Positions 44,315 through 53,932 of a stretch of 64,000 nt of DNA are shown piece by piece. The notes beneath the pieces are model-generated. The model worked only from the letters and a program-made list of their open reading frames with translations. It was not told where the DNA came from and ran no database searches. Both the position numbers and the translations under genes were made by a program. Source of the stretch: Phocaeicola faecalis (GTDB taxonomy: Bacteria > Bacteroidota > Bacteroidia > Bacteroidales > Bacteroidaceae); assembly GCF_021730445.1 (NCBI RefSeq), contig NZ_JADNRM010000010.1, positions 64,231-128,230 on the forward strand. Direction: 5' to 3'. Positions within the stretch are counted from its first letter, which is position 1. The number at the start of each line of letters is the position of its first letter.

Positions 44315-47300
44315 TTATTTCTTCTTTCGGTTCATCAGTTCATAAACAATCGGAATGATGAAAGCGTTCAGGAAAGTCGAAGTCAAAAGACCTCCCAAGA
44401 TTACTTTCGCCATCGGACTTTGTATCTCATTTCCCGGCAAGTCGCCACGGAACGCCAGCGGAATCAAAGCCAAAGCTGAGGATAAGGCGGTCATCAGAAT
44501 CGGATTCAGACGGTCTAGAGAACCATGCAGAATACTTTCCTTCAGCTCCATGCCACCGGCACGCAGGTCATTATAATGACTGATGAGCAACATACCGTTA
44601 CGGGTAGCGATACCAAACAGGGAGATGAATCCGATAATGGCCGGAATACTGATTTCACCGGTCGTTATTACCAAAGCAAACACACCGCCAATCAATGCCA
44701 AAGGCAGATTCAACAGAATAACTCCACTCTGCGCGGCGCTGCGGAACTGTGTATAAAGCAACAGGAAGATGACCACGACACTCATAAATGAGGTAAGCAG
44801 CAATGTGCGGCTGGCCGCCTGCTCACTCTCAAACTGGCCGCCATATTCCACATGATATCCTTCGGGCAATTTGATTTGTTGGTCAATACGTTCCTGAATA
44901 TCATTCACCACGCTGCGCAAGTCACGGCCGCTGGTATTGGCGGAAATCACAATCTTACGCTTTACGTTCTCACGGCTGATGGTATTGGGGCCCATGGCAG
45001 AAACCACATCGGCTACATAGTTCACAGGAATCTTCTGACCGTCACCGGTGTCAATCATCAAGTTACGCACCTTCTCCATTTCATCGCGCACCTCGTCTTT
45101 GGTACGGACAATGAGATTGAACGCCTTGCCTTCCTCATATACCTGTGAAACGACTTCACCCGCCATGTTTACAGATACAAACTCGGCAAAGTCCGGCAAG
45201 GAAATGCCGAATTTGGCAAGCATCTCCCGTTTGGGAACAATCTTGAGCTGCGGACGCTCTATTTGTTGTTCCACATTCAAGTCGGCAATGCCTTCCACGC
45301 TGCTGATGGCATCCTTTATCTGATTACCGATGGCAAACATCTTGTTCAAATCATTACCAAACAATTTGATGGCAATATTGGCCTTCGTACCCGAAAGCAT
45401 GGCATCGATACGGTGGCTGATGGGCTGGCCTATCTCAATATTCGCACCGGTGATGGTAGAGAGTTTGGCACGTACATCGGCTACCAATTCCTGACGGGAA
45501 CGGTCTTTCAACTCAAACGGAGCCTCGATTTCACTCACGTTGACCCCAAGCGCATGTTCATCCAGTTCGGCACGTCCTGTCTTGCGGGCTACGGTCTGTA
45601 TTTCGGGAATAGACATCAGCAACTCTTCCGCACGATGGCCCATCTTGTCGGATTCTGCCAAGGAGATGCCCGGTAACGAACTGATATTGATGGTAAACGA
45701 ACCTTCATTGAAAGATGGCAGAAAGCTGCGCCCCAATGTAAAGAATACAACCAACGCCACAGCGAACAGTGTACCCGTAAAACCTAATACAACGGATTTA
45801 TGATTCAACGACCATAACAAGGCATTGCGGTAATGCTTTTTCATCCATACGGCTATAAACGCTTCTTTCGGCAACTCCTTACCTTTATTATTACCCAACA
45901 GATAACTGCACAGCACCGGAGTCAGCGTCAAAGCCACAACCGTAGAAGCAAACAACGCTACGATAAAGGCTATGCCCAGCGGAACCAGCATACGGCCTTC
46001 CATTCCGGTGAGGAAGAACAAGGGAACAAAGCTGACTACAATAATCAAGGTAGAGTTCAAAATAGGCATACGCACTTCTTTCGAAGCATTGAACACGACT
46101 TCAATCACACTTTTACGTTCCCCTTCGGGCAACAAGCGGTTTTCACGCAGGTGCTTCCATACATTCTCCACATCCACAATGGCATCGTCCACCAACGAAC
46201 CGATGGCAATGGCCATACCCCCCAGACTCATGGTGTTGATAGTGAGTCCCATATAGTGAAGGGTCAATATGGATACAATCAATGACAACGGAAGAGTAAC
46301 CAATGAAATAACCGTGGTACGCACATTGGCAAGGAACAGAAAGAGGACAATCACCACAAAGATGGCGCCTTCATACAAGGAATCCTTCACATTGCCGATA
46401 GAACTTTCGATAAAACGGCTCTGACGGAAAATATCCGTAGAAACGTGTACATCCGCCGGAAGATTCTTCTGCAAATCCTTTAATGCGGCCTCCAACTGTT
46501 CGGTCAGTTCAATGGTTCCTGTTTTAGGTTGCTTGGTCACGGTCATCAGCACAGCAGGTTTCCCCCTCTCTGAAGCAGTACCCAGTTTCGGTTCCTGCGA
46601 GCCAATCTTCACATCGGCAATATCTTCCAAGGTAACAGGCACGCCTTCCACCGTCTTGATGACGGAACGTGACAATTGTGCCACATCATGGCTGGAAAGC
46701 ACTCCGCGGACGATATATTCATTTCCATATTCATAAATTACCCCACCGTTGGCATTCTGATTCATGTTACGGGTGACATTCATCACTTCGGCCAACGTGA
46801 CATTATAATGTTTCATGCGGGCAGGGTCGAGCAACACCTGATATTCTTTAATATCACCTCCCAGTACGGCAACCTGTGCCACACCTCCTGTAGAAAGCAG
46901 TCGCGGACGGATAGTCCAGTCTGCCAGCGTACGAAGGTCGAGCATGGAAGTGGTATCCGAAGTCAATCCGATAATCAGCAACTCACCCAAAATAGAAGAT
47001 TGAGGCCCCATTGTAGGCTTACCCACATTTCCGGGCAGTTCCTCGCTGACCAAAGAAAGTTTCTCACTGACAATCTGACGAGCCAGATAAATATCGGTAT
47101 CCCATTCAAATTCCACCCAAACGACAGAGAAGCCATTGGTGGAAGACGAACGCACCCTACGCACATGGGTCGCACCGTTTACGGCAGTCTCTATGGGGAA
47201 GGTAACCAATTGTTCCACTTCCTCGGCGGCCATACCGTTCGCTTCGGTCATAATCACTACAGTCGGCGCATTCAAATCGGGGAACACATCGACTTCCGTA

Positions 47301-47398
47301 TGAAAAGCCGTGTAAGTACCGCCGATAAGCAGCAGAACCGACGCTACCAGAACCAAGATACGGTTATGGAGCGAAAAATGTATAATCTTATTTAGCAT
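44315..47398 (-). CDS. Heavy-metal RND efflux pump (CusA/CzcA family)
   Basis: A 1027-residue RND transporter. TM1 begins after LHNRILVL, two large periplasmic loops follow, and TM4 carries the proton-relay motif AIGSLVDDAIVDVENVW (about 400-416). The AIGxxxDDAxxxVEN pattern differs from the Cu/Ag type (AIGxxxDAA) and the Zn/Co/Cd type (DFGxxxDGA). It recalls the HME5 class discussed for nickel-like ions, so the metal should not be assumed to be copper. It pairs with the His-rich adaptor 12 bp upstream and the TolC-family gene downstream. Confidence 0.92.
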   Translation of the reverse strand: MLNKIIHFSLHNRILVLVASVLLLIGGTYTAFHTEVDVFPDLNAPTVVIMTEANGMAAEEVEQLVTFPIETAVNGATHVRRVRSSSTNGFSVVWVEFEWDTDIYLARQIVSEKLSLVSEELPGNVGKPTMGPQSSILGELLIIGLTSDTTSMLDLRTLADWTIRPRLLSTGGVAQVAVLGGDIKEYQVLLDPARMKHYNVTLAEVMNVTRNMNQNANGGVIYEYGNEYIVRGVLSSHDVAQLSRSVIKTVEGVPVTLEDIADVKIGSQEPKLGTASERGKPAVLMTVTKQPKTGTIELTEQLEAALKDLQKNLPADVHVSTDIFRQSRFIESSIGNVKDSLYEGAIFVVIVLFLFLANVRTTVISLVTLPLSLIVSILTLHYMGLTINTMSLGGMAIAIGSLVDDAIVDVENVWKHLRENRLLPEGERKSVIEVVFNASKEVRMPILNSTLIIVVSFVPLFFLTGMEGRMLVPLGIAFIVALFASTVVALTLTPVLCSYLLGNNKGKELPKEAFIAVWMKKHYRNALLWSLNHKSVVLGFTGTLFAVALVVFFTLGRSFLPSFNEGSFTINISSLPGISLAESDKMGHRAEELLMSIPEIQTVARKTGRAELDEHALGVNVSEIEAPFELKDRSRQELVADVRAKLSTITGANIEIGQPISHRIDAMLSGTKANIAIKLFGNDLNKMFAIGNQIKDAISSVEGIADLNVEQQIERPQLKIVPKREMLAKFGISLPDFAEFVSVNMAGEVVSQVYEEGKAFNLIVRTKDEVRDEMEKVRNLMIDTGDGQKIPVNYVADVVSAMGPNTISRENVKRKIVISANTSGRDLRSVVNDIQERIDQQIKLPEGYHVEYGGQFESEQAASRTLLLTSFMSVVVIFLLLYTQFRSAAQSGVILLNLPLALIGGVFALVITTGEISIPAIIGFISLFGIATRNGMLLISHYNDLRAGGMELKESILHGSLDRLNPILMTALSSALALIPLAFRGDLPGNEIQSPMAKVILGGLLTSTFLNAFIIPIVYELMNRKKK

Positions 47399-47410
47399 AG
47401 GTACGGCTGA

Positions 47411-48670
47411 TTAATGTTCATGACTATGGGCCGGAATCGCATTGCTGGCCGATGCCAACTTCACTTGATAGGCTCCCTTTGTTACCACACGGTCGCCGGC
47501 TTTCAAACCGGTCAGAATCTGCACTTCCTTTCCGTTGCTCGCTCCCAAAGTTACCTCCTGTTTCTTATATCCCTCCTCATCCACTTGCAGATAAATGAAG
47601 TACAGGCCTTGTTCCTCGGTCAATGCCGTAACAGGTAAAGTCAATACATCAGGCATTTCCGACGAGAGCAGATACACCTCCACATACGAGCCGGGAATCA
47701 CATCTCCCCGATTATCAAATTCGAAAGTTACAGGTACATAGAAAGAAGTACCCCCGGATGCCTTACCGTATGAGAGCAGACGTCCTTTCAACTCACCCAA
47801 CTCATATACCTTATTATCGTATGGAGTCTTGAAGTTGGCCGACTGGATGCTATGCAGATAACCATAATATTTCTCGGAAACATCGGCCCGCAGGAACAGA
47901 CGACGGTTCTGGGTGATACTTACCAAAGGCTGGCCTACCGATACATAGTCGCCTTCCTGTACCAGACAATTCTTGATGTAACCACCCAAAGGGGCCGTTA
48001 CCGACACACCGTTCTTGGTCTGGTTCTTCGAAATAGCCTCGTATGCCAATTGCGCATTTTCATAACTCTCCTTGATGGTGTTGAAATCCTTCTGCGATAT
48101 AATCTGGCTTTCTACCAACTTGGCAGCACGTTCATATTCTTTCTTTGCAGTCTCGTATGCAATGCGGGCACGTTTTACGGGGTCTCCGTCCGGCATGTTC
48201 TCTGCAGAGATATTCAGGATAGGAGCACCTTTGCTTACACTCATACCGTCCGTTACCGGATGGCGAAAAGACACCACACCGGCTACATTGGCAACGACTA
48301 CGCTCTCATCGCCTTGTGCAGCCTGCACCTGTCCGCTGGTGGTTATCACCTGACGGAATGCTTTAGGTTGGATAATTTCCGACTCTACCCCGGCCGCTTT
48401 CGCTTTTTCGGGAGTCAAGATGATTTCGTCAGAGTGACCGGCTACAGCAGCTTCCGCTTCATGGTTATGACCTTCGTGACCTTCATTCTCATGGTCGTGG
48501 TTTTCTTTTTCGTGGTCATGTCCTTCGTGATTATGGTCATGTCCTTCGTGGTCGTGATTATGTGCTTCCTCCGTTCCATGATTGTGTCCTTCGTGGTCAT
48601 GGCCCGATTTACTGTTGCAAGAGCCTAAAAGGAACAAGCCCAAGACTCCCATAAAGATAAGTTTCTTCAT
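47411..48670 (-). CDS. RND periplasmic adaptor with His-rich metal-binding tail
   Basis: A 419-residue membrane-fusion lipoprotein (LLGSC, Cys18). Residues 24-83 are an HDHEGH-type tract with 18 His, followed by the usual hairpin/lipoyl/barrel adaptor domains (PGSYVEVYLL, VVTKGAYQVKLA), and it ends AHSHEH. The His/Asp/Glu tract should capture divalent metal in the periplasm and hand it to the pump. The DNA of the tract is built of short GGACATGACCA-like repeats, so its length may vary between strains. A promoter lies at 48708-48715. Confidence 0.9.
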   Translation of the reverse strand: MKKLIFMGVLGLFLLGSCNSKSGHDHEGHNHGTEEAHNHDHEGHDHNHEGHDHEKENHDHENEGHEGHNHEAEAAVAGHSDEIILTPEKAKAAGVESEIIQPKAFRQVITTSGQVQAAQGDESVVVANVAGVVSFRHPVTDGMSVSKGAPILNISAENMPDGDPVKRARIAYETAKKEYERAAKLVESQIISQKDFNTIKESYENAQLAYEAISKNQTKNGVSVTAPLGGYIKNCLVQEGDYVSVGQPLVSITQNRRLFLRADVSEKYYGYLHSIQSANFKTPYDNKVYELGELKGRLLSYGKASGGTSFYVPVTFEFDNRGDVIPGSYVEVYLLSSEMPDVLTLPVTALTEEQGLYFIYLQVDEEGYKKQEVTLGASNGKEVQILTGLKAGDRVVTKGAYQVKLASASNAIPAHSHEH

Positions 48671-48707
48671 GATGATATTATTTGTTCTTACTTTTTTAAT
48701 CTGATGA

Positions 48708-48741
48708 CAAAATTAGGATAATAAAGATGCAACAAAGTTGC
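48708..48741 (-). promoter_or_regulatory. Promoter and dyad for the metal efflux operon
   Basis: Minus-strand TAATTTTG at 48708-48715 is the -7 box, with TTTG about 17 bp upstream. A dyad GCAACAAAGTTGC (48729-48741) overlaps the upstream element and could be a repressor or activator site. Confidence 0.5.
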
Positions 48742-48765
48742 GGATAAAAAGGTCGTTTCTATCTG

Positions 48766-49185
48766 TTAAGCAAGAACATAAGGAGGAGCACGCAACCCCT
48801 TGACATGAGGGAGGCATGTGGAATGAAGTTTTTCTAAATAATAAATATCTGGAGTCGTGTTGTGTTCGGCAAGCCGCAATGAAAGCAACAGAATGTCCGG
48901 CACCGTGTAAAGCAATGAACAGAAGGAATAGTCCGGTGAAACGCTATTCTGCACCTTATCGGGAGTAATACTCTTGAATTTGGTCACACAACCGGCATTA
49001 CAAGTGTGCTCGTCATGCGATATATCGTGGTTGTGATGTTCCCCCGAACACTGACAGCCACAGACTGCAATATCATGTTGTAAACAAAGTATCTCACGGT
49101 GATGATGATGCGGCAAGACAGATGCCGTTAACATAATGATGCTAACAAGTATCAAAAAATATGCTATGTACCTTCTCCGTTTCAT
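48766..49185 (-). CDS. Small His/Cys-rich exported protein linked to metal efflux
   Basis: A 139-residue protein: hydrophobic signal (YIAYFILVSIIMLTAS), then LPHHHHREILCLQHDIAVC, a CGCQCSGEHHNHDISHDEHTCNAGC cluster (here described over about residues 42-65), and a less conserved C-terminal half. The paired His and Cys suggest periplasmic metal sensing or buffering. It lies 95 bp upstream of the efflux adaptor on the same strand. I do not recognise a named family with certainty; DUF6769-like is possible. The start at 49185 or 49194 cannot be decided. Confidence 0.6.
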   Translation of the reverse strand: MKRRRYIAYFLILVSIIMLTASVLPHHHHREILCLQHDIAVCGCQCSGEHHNHDISHDEHTCNAGCVTKFKSITPDKVQNSVSPDYSFCSLLYTVPDILLLSLRLAEHNTTPDIYYLEKLHSTCLPHVKGLRAPPYVLA

Positions 49186-49255
49186 CGCCCGCAAAAATAA
49201 CGGTTTATTGATTAAAATCCAAATAGAAAGAGAGTTATATCAAAAGAAAAAATAT

Positions 49256-49333
49256 CCGCCGTAGAGGGAAGATTCCCAATTTCACTGTTTTCCGATTAAA
49301 CTTGTGAAATTCCCAACCTACCCTCTACCGGCG
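49256..49333 (-). terminator. Long hairpin terminator after pepO
   Basis: The outer arms CGCCGTAGAGGG and CCCTCTACCGGCG and the inner arms AATTTCAC/GTGAAATT form a large hairpin. On the minus strand it is followed by ATATTTTTTC. It separates pepO from the His-rich protein gene. Confidence 0.7.
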
Positions 49334-49348
49334 AATATAAAGAATATC

Positions 49349-51385
49349 TTACCAAATAGAAACCCGTTTCTCCGGTGCCAAATACATCGAATCGTTTTCG
49401 GTTATATTGAACGCCTCATACCATGCTCCGATTTGAGGAAGTGCCCCATTCACACGCCATCTGCCCAAAGAATGAGGATCTGATTTTGTCTGTAGACGAA
49501 TCTGCTCATCGCGTACATTACCCGCCCATACTCCGGCGTATGACAAGAAGAAGCGTTGTTCGGGTGTAAATCCGTCCACCACTCCCAAAGGAGCATCTTT
49601 TGTTGCATTCTTAAATGCCTGGAAAGAAACCTGCAAACCTCCATGGTCGGCAATATTCTCACCTAAAGTCAAAGAACCGTTCGCATGTAATCCCGGCAAT
49701 ACCTGAATGCTGTCGAAGAAGTTCACCATTACCTGGGCACGTGTATTGAAACGTTCCGCATCTTCCGGTGTCCACCAGTCTTTCAAGTTACCGTCCTTAT
49801 CGAATTGACGTCCCTGGTCATCAAACCCATGAGTCATTTCATGTCCGATAACCACACCGATAGCTCCGTAATTGAAAGCATCATCGGCATTCATATCAAA
49901 GAACGGATACTGAAGGATACCGGCTGGGAAACAAATTTCATTGGTAGTGGGATTGTAATAAGCATTCACCGTTTGCGGAGTCATTCCCCACTCGTCGCGG
50001 TCTACCGGCTTGCCGGCTTTTGCCAATTCATAATCGAGTTCAAACTTAGTGGCACGTTTCACATTTGCCCAATAAGAGTCTTTTTCAACATCCAAAGCCG
50101 TATAATCTCTCCACTTATCGGGATAGCCCACTTTCACATAGAAAGAATTCAACTTCTCGATGGCTTTTGTCTTGGTGCTGTCGCCCATCCATTCCAAGTT
50201 CCGGATACGTTCGCCCAAAGCAGTCTGCAGGTTCTTAACCAACTGCACCATACGTTCTTTGGCCGCAGCAGGGAAATATTTTTCCACATACATCTGTCCT
50301 ACCGCTTCACCCAGCATACCGTTCACAGTGCCTACCGCACGTTTCCAGCGCGGCTGGTTTTCTTTTCTTCCCGATAAAGTTTTGCCATAGAAGTCAAAAT
50401 TCTGTGCCACAAAGTCGTCGCTCAAATAACCGGCAGCCCGATTGATTAACTTCCATTGCATATAAGCAACCTGCTTTTCTACAGGTATGGTATTGATTAT
50501 CTTTTCCACTTCCTTGATGGGTTCCACTTGAGACACGCTCAGTTCCGTAACACCTTTTACTCCCACCCCACTGAGAAATGCATCCCAATCGATGCCCGGA
50601 ACAGATTTCTTCAATTCATCCAGCGTCATCTTATGATAATTGGCAGCAGGATTACGCTGTTCCACAGCACTGAAAGAAGCTTTGGCTATGCGTGTTTCGA
50701 TTTCAAGGACTGCCTCCATATTCTTCCGGGCGGCAGATTCATCAAAGCCCGCCAACTGGAACATCTTTACAATATGTTCCTTATATTTATTACGAATATC
50801 TGTTGTAGCCTCATCGGTATCCAAATAATATTCTTTCTCACCCAAACTGATACCTCCCTGATATAACTGAAACAAATTGCTCTTACTGTCCATAATATCG
50901 GCATCAACAAAGAAAGTAAAATAAGGGCGTATGCCGATATGAGACAATTCAGCCATCATCGGAACAATCTCCGCCTTGTCTTTTACCGAAGCGATTCTCT
51001 CTAAATCAGCTTTGATAGGCTCTATCCCTTCTGCATTCAGTTTGGCACTGTCCATCGCCAAATTATAAATATCGGCAATCTTTTGAGCTACCGTGCCTTT
51101 CTCATTTTCCTGTCCGGCAATTTCCGTAATCAGCCCTTTTAACTGCTCCCGATTGTTCTCGGCCAGCATATCGAATGAGCCGAAGCGTGAATACTCGTCT
51201 GTCAACGGATGTTTTTTCATCCACCCGCCACAAGCATATTGAAAGAAATCCGCACCCCGGACAACCGTTGTGTCCAAGTTGCCTAAATCTATTCCTGAAG
51301 CCATCACAGCCTCTTTCTTGCTTTCACAACCGGCAGCTATCGTCAGCGCCAGTGCAGCCATAGGTAAATAATGTTTTGCTTTCAT
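49349..51385 (-). CDS. pepO: M13 family zinc metallopeptidase (PepO/neprilysin-like)
   Basis: A 678-residue lipoprotein (TIAAGC, Cys19). Zinc site HEMTH (515-519) with the third ligand Glu576 in GENIADHGG, and the substrate-binding NAYYNPTTNEICFPAGIL upstream. It would cleave oligopeptides in the periplasm or at the cell surface. The C-terminus ends KRVSIW, lacking the CxxW of mammalian neprilysin, which is normal for bacterial members. It lies 31 bp downstream of the ABC-F gene. Confidence 0.92.
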   Translation of the reverse strand: MKAKHYLPMAALALTIAAGCESKKEAVMASGIDLGNLDTTVVRGADFFQYACGGWMKKHPLTDEYSRFGSFDMLAENNREQLKGLITEIAGQENEKGTVAQKIADIYNLAMDSAKLNAEGIEPIKADLERIASVKDKAEIVPMMAELSHIGIRPYFTFFVDADIMDSKSNLFQLYQGGISLGEKEYYLDTDEATTDIRNKYKEHIVKMFQLAGFDESAARKNMEAVLEIETRIAKASFSAVEQRNPAANYHKMTLDELKKSVPGIDWDAFLSGVGVKGVTELSVSQVEPIKEVEKIINTIPVEKQVAYMQWKLINRAAGYLSDDFVAQNFDFYGKTLSGRKENQPRWKRAVGTVNGMLGEAVGQMYVEKYFPAAAKERMVQLVKNLQTALGERIRNLEWMGDSTKTKAIEKLNSFYVKVGYPDKWRDYTALDVEKDSYWANVKRATKFELDYELAKAGKPVDRDEWGMTPQTVNAYYNPTTNEICFPAGILQYPFFDMNADDAFNYGAIGVVIGHEMTHGFDDQGRQFDKDGNLKDWWTPEDAERFNTRAQVMVNFFDSIQVLPGLHANGSLTLGENIADHGGLQVSFQAFKNATKDAPLGVVDGFTPEQRFFLSYAGVWAGNVRDEQIRLQTKSDPHSLGRWRVNGALPQIGAWYEAFNITENDSMYLAPEKRVSIW

Positions 51386-51416
51386 CTGAATTTATATATA
51401 AAATTATATTTTATTG

Positions 51417-53357
51417 TCAGCTCTGTGCCTCTTCCAGTTCCATGGAAACACTCTCCCATTCCTCTACCACTGCATCCAAGTCCTTCTTCAACTGTTGGTG
51501 CTGCTCGTAAAGGCTCATGTCCGACGCTCCTTCAGGAGTTGCCATCTTAGCTTCTACTCCGGCTATCTGCGCTTCCAGTTTCTCTATTTTCTGCTCGCAG
51601 TCCGCCACTTGTTTCTCCAGTTTACGCAACTTCTTATTCAGTTCTTTCTGAGCTTCATAAGACAGTTTGTTTTCACTTACCGGTTCCGGCTCTTCGTTTT
51701 TCACTGCAGAAGCGGTAGGAGAAGAAGACAATTGCAGTTCATTCAAGTTCTCTATCTTCTTTTTCTGCAAGAAATCATAGATACCTCCGATATGTTCTTT
51801 CACCACACCGCCGCCAAATTCAAACACTTTCGTTACCAGCCCATCCAGAAACTCACGGTCATGTGACACCACCACTACCGTACCGTCAAACTCTTTAATC
51901 GCTTCCTTCAGTACGTCTTTCGAACGCATATCAAGATGGTTGGTAGGCTCATCCAAGATAAGAAAGTTAACCGGCTCAAGCAGCAGTTTAATCATAGCCA
52001 ATCGGCTGCGCTCTCCTCCCGACAGCACTTTTACTTTCTTGTCCGATGCCTCGCCTCCAAACATAAAGGCTCCCAATATATCTCTGATTTTTAAACGGAT
52101 ATCCCCTTTAGCTACATAATCAATGGTGTCAAATACCGTCAGATTCTCATCCAACAATTGAGCCTGATTTTGAGCAAAATATCCGATTTGCACATTGTGT
52201 CCGATGGTCAGTTTGCCTTCGTATGGAATCTCGTCCATGATACATTTTACCAACGTAGACTTACCTTCACCGTTCTTTCCCACAAATGCCACCTTCTCAC
52301 CGCGGTTAATAGTCAGGGTCACATCATGGAATACGACATGGCTGCCATACGCTTTCTTTACCCCTTCACAAATCACCGGATAATTGCCCGAACGCATGGC
52401 GGGAGGAAACTTCAGACGCAATGCCGAATTATCTTCATCGTCAATCTCAATAGGAACAATTTTTTCTAATTGTTTGATGCGACTTTGCACCTGTACGGCT
52501 TTAGTAGCTTTGTAGCGGAAACGTTCTATAAAATCTTCCGTATCCTGAATTTGCTTCTGCTGGTTTTCATAGGCACGGAGTTGCTGCTCCCGACGTTCTT
52601 TGCGCAACACGACAAAGTCATCATAAGCTACCTTATAATCATAGATTCGTCCGCAGGATATCTCAATGGTACGGTTGGTCACATTATTAATAAAGGCACG
52701 GTCATGGCTGACCAATACCACAGCTCCGGCACTTACCTTCAGGAAGTTCTCCAGCCATTGGATACTTTCAATATCCAAATGGTTAGTAGGCTCGTCCAGA
52801 AGCAATACATCCGGGCGGCGCAAAAGCAGTTTAGCCAGCTCGATGCGCATACGCCAACCACCGCTAAACTCGGAAGTGGGACGGTTAAAGTCTTCACGGC
52901 AAAACCCCAACCCCATTAATGTACGCTCTATTTCAGCCTTATAGTTAGTGCCTCCCATCATCAGGAAGCGTTCATTATCGTGAGTGAATTTCTCAATCAA
53001 ATGATGATACCCCTCCGAATCATAATCTGTGCGGTCTGCCAATTCCTGATTCATCTTTTCAAGACTTTCCTGCATCTCGAAAATATGTTCAAATGCCATC
53101 TCAGCTTCTTCCATCACAGTATGCTTATCGCTAAGTATCATCACCTGAGGCAAATAACCGATACTTACCTCCTTTGGAACAGAAACCGTGCCCGAAGTAG
53201 GGGCTTGCATACCGGCCAAAATCTTCAACATGGTGGATTTGCCTGCACCGTTCTTTCCAACCAGCGCAATGCGGTCTCTTTTATTAATTACATAAGATAC
53301 ATCCTCAAACAAGGGTGTAACTCCAAATTCTACCTTTAAATTATCTACTGAAACCAT
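51417..53357 (-). CDS. ABC-F family ATPase (ribosome-associated type)
   Basis: A 646-residue protein with two ABC domains and no membrane segments: Walker A GKNGAGKST (34-42) and GKNGEGKST (about 350), signatures SGGWRMR and SGGERSR, and two LLLDEPTNHLD-type Walker B motifs. A linker between domains and a C-terminal coiled coil (about 565-646) are of the Uup/YheS type. Such proteins act on stalled ribosomes. The start at 53357 is favoured because a -7 box at 53388-53395 would leave the alternative start upstream of the transcript. Confidence 0.9.
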   Translation of the reverse strand: MVSVDNLKVEFGVTPLFEDVSYVINKRDRIALVGKNGAGKSTMLKILAGMQAPTSGTVSVPKEVSIGYLPQVMILSDKHTVMEEAEMAFEHIFEMQESLEKMNQELADRTDYDSEGYHHLIEKFTHDNERFLMMGGTNYKAEIERTLMGLGFCREDFNRPTSEFSGGWRMRIELAKLLLRRPDVLLLDEPTNHLDIESIQWLENFLKVSAGAVVLVSHDRAFINNVTNRTIEISCGRIYDYKVAYDDFVVLRKERREQQLRAYENQQKQIQDTEDFIERFRYKATKAVQVQSRIKQLEKIVPIEIDDEDNSALRLKFPPAMRSGNYPVICEGVKKAYGSHVVFHDVTLTINRGEKVAFVGKNGEGKSTLVKCIMDEIPYEGKLTIGHNVQIGYFAQNQAQLLDENLTVFDTIDYVAKGDIRLKIRDILGAFMFGGEASDKKVKVLSGGERSRLAMIKLLLEPVNFLILDEPTNHLDMRSKDVLKEAIKEFDGTVVVVSHDREFLDGLVTKVFEFGGGVVKEHIGGIYDFLQKKKIENLNELQLSSSPTASAVKNEEPEPVSENKLSYEAQKELNKKLRKLEKQVADCEQKIEKLEAQIAGVEAKMATPEGASDMSLYEQHQQLKKDLDAVVEEWESVSMELEEAQS

Positions 53358-53387
53358 TCGTTTTTTATCCTTTTGCAAAAGTGGCAA

Positions 53388-53395
53388 CAAAGATA
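53388..53395 (-). promoter_or_regulatory. -7 box for ABC-F gene
   Basis: Minus-strand TATCTTTG, placing the transcript start about 25 nt before the ATG at 53357. Confidence 0.55.
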
Positions 53396-53544
53396 CGGTT
53401 TTATATGCAAAGAAGATGAAAAAGAAGCAGATAAATAGCTTCTCGGCTTTAACAAACAGAACAATTCTCTTAAAACATGTTAGAAAACATACTTTTTTGC
53501 TTGTTTTATTTGCATATTTCGCTAAAGTCCGTACCTTTGCATTG

Positions 53545-53607
53545 TGTTTTTCATAGTATTAGATTTAAGGTTAACAAAGGTTGGAGCAAGGCGTTGCTCC
53601 TTTTTTT
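53545..53607 (+). ncRNA. Small RNA copy 1 (Bacteroidales-1-like)
   Basis: The promoter has TTTG, a 19-bp spacer and TACCTTTG (53532-53539). The transcript contains TCATAGTATTAGATTTAAG and GTTAACAAAGGTTGG and ends in the terminator GGAGCAAGGCGTTGCTCC plus seven T. The same conserved stretch recurs at 54210 with only single differences. No ORF is present. This arrangement fits the Bacteroidales-1 RNA motif, known for alternate promoters and terminators at its ends; the name is from memory and should be verified with a covariance model. Confidence 0.68.
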
Positions 53608-53718
53608 ATTTTATACCCTCCTCCTTCCCCATCGCTATTCATCACTTAGAAGGCACAAGGCTGTAAACCGGGTCAGTTATTATTCTTGGTGATTTAATAT
53701 ATCAAGCAAATACCTGTC

Positions 53719-53744
53719 ACCGGATGTTGGCTCCTCCGGTTTTT
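53719..53744 (+). terminator. Hairpin with T run in gene-free region
   Basis: ACCGGA and TCCGGT pair across ten bases and are followed by TTTTT. It lies about 110 bp after small RNA copy 1 and may end read-through or another short transcript. Confidence 0.5.
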
Positions 53745-53844
53745 AAGCTCTGCATATCTTTTAAATTCCCTAAGTCGCTTCATTAGCCAGACTAAGCCTT
53801 TTCGTCCTTTCGATTATGCCTGTATATAGGTCAAATTACTACAG

Positions 53845-53932
53845 TCTCCGACAGTGGACTGTATAGTCCGTTACAGTAGACTGTACAGTCCGTTACGGTG
53901 GACTGTACAGTCCATTGCCGCAGTCTGTAATA
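53845..53932. repeat. Array D: four 22-bp palindromic units
   Basis: Units start at 53845, 53867, 53889 and 53911. Each of the first three contains a dyad such as GGACTGTATAGTCC, AGACTGTACAGTCC or GGACTGTACAGTCC at exact 22-bp steps (53856, 53878, 53900). Outer flanks GCCAGACTAAGCCTTTT (53786-53802) and AAAAGGGCTTGGCTGACC (53944-53961) are imperfect terminal inverted repeats. The flanks ATTACT and GTAATAATCTTCCG match array B. Confidence 0.8.
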
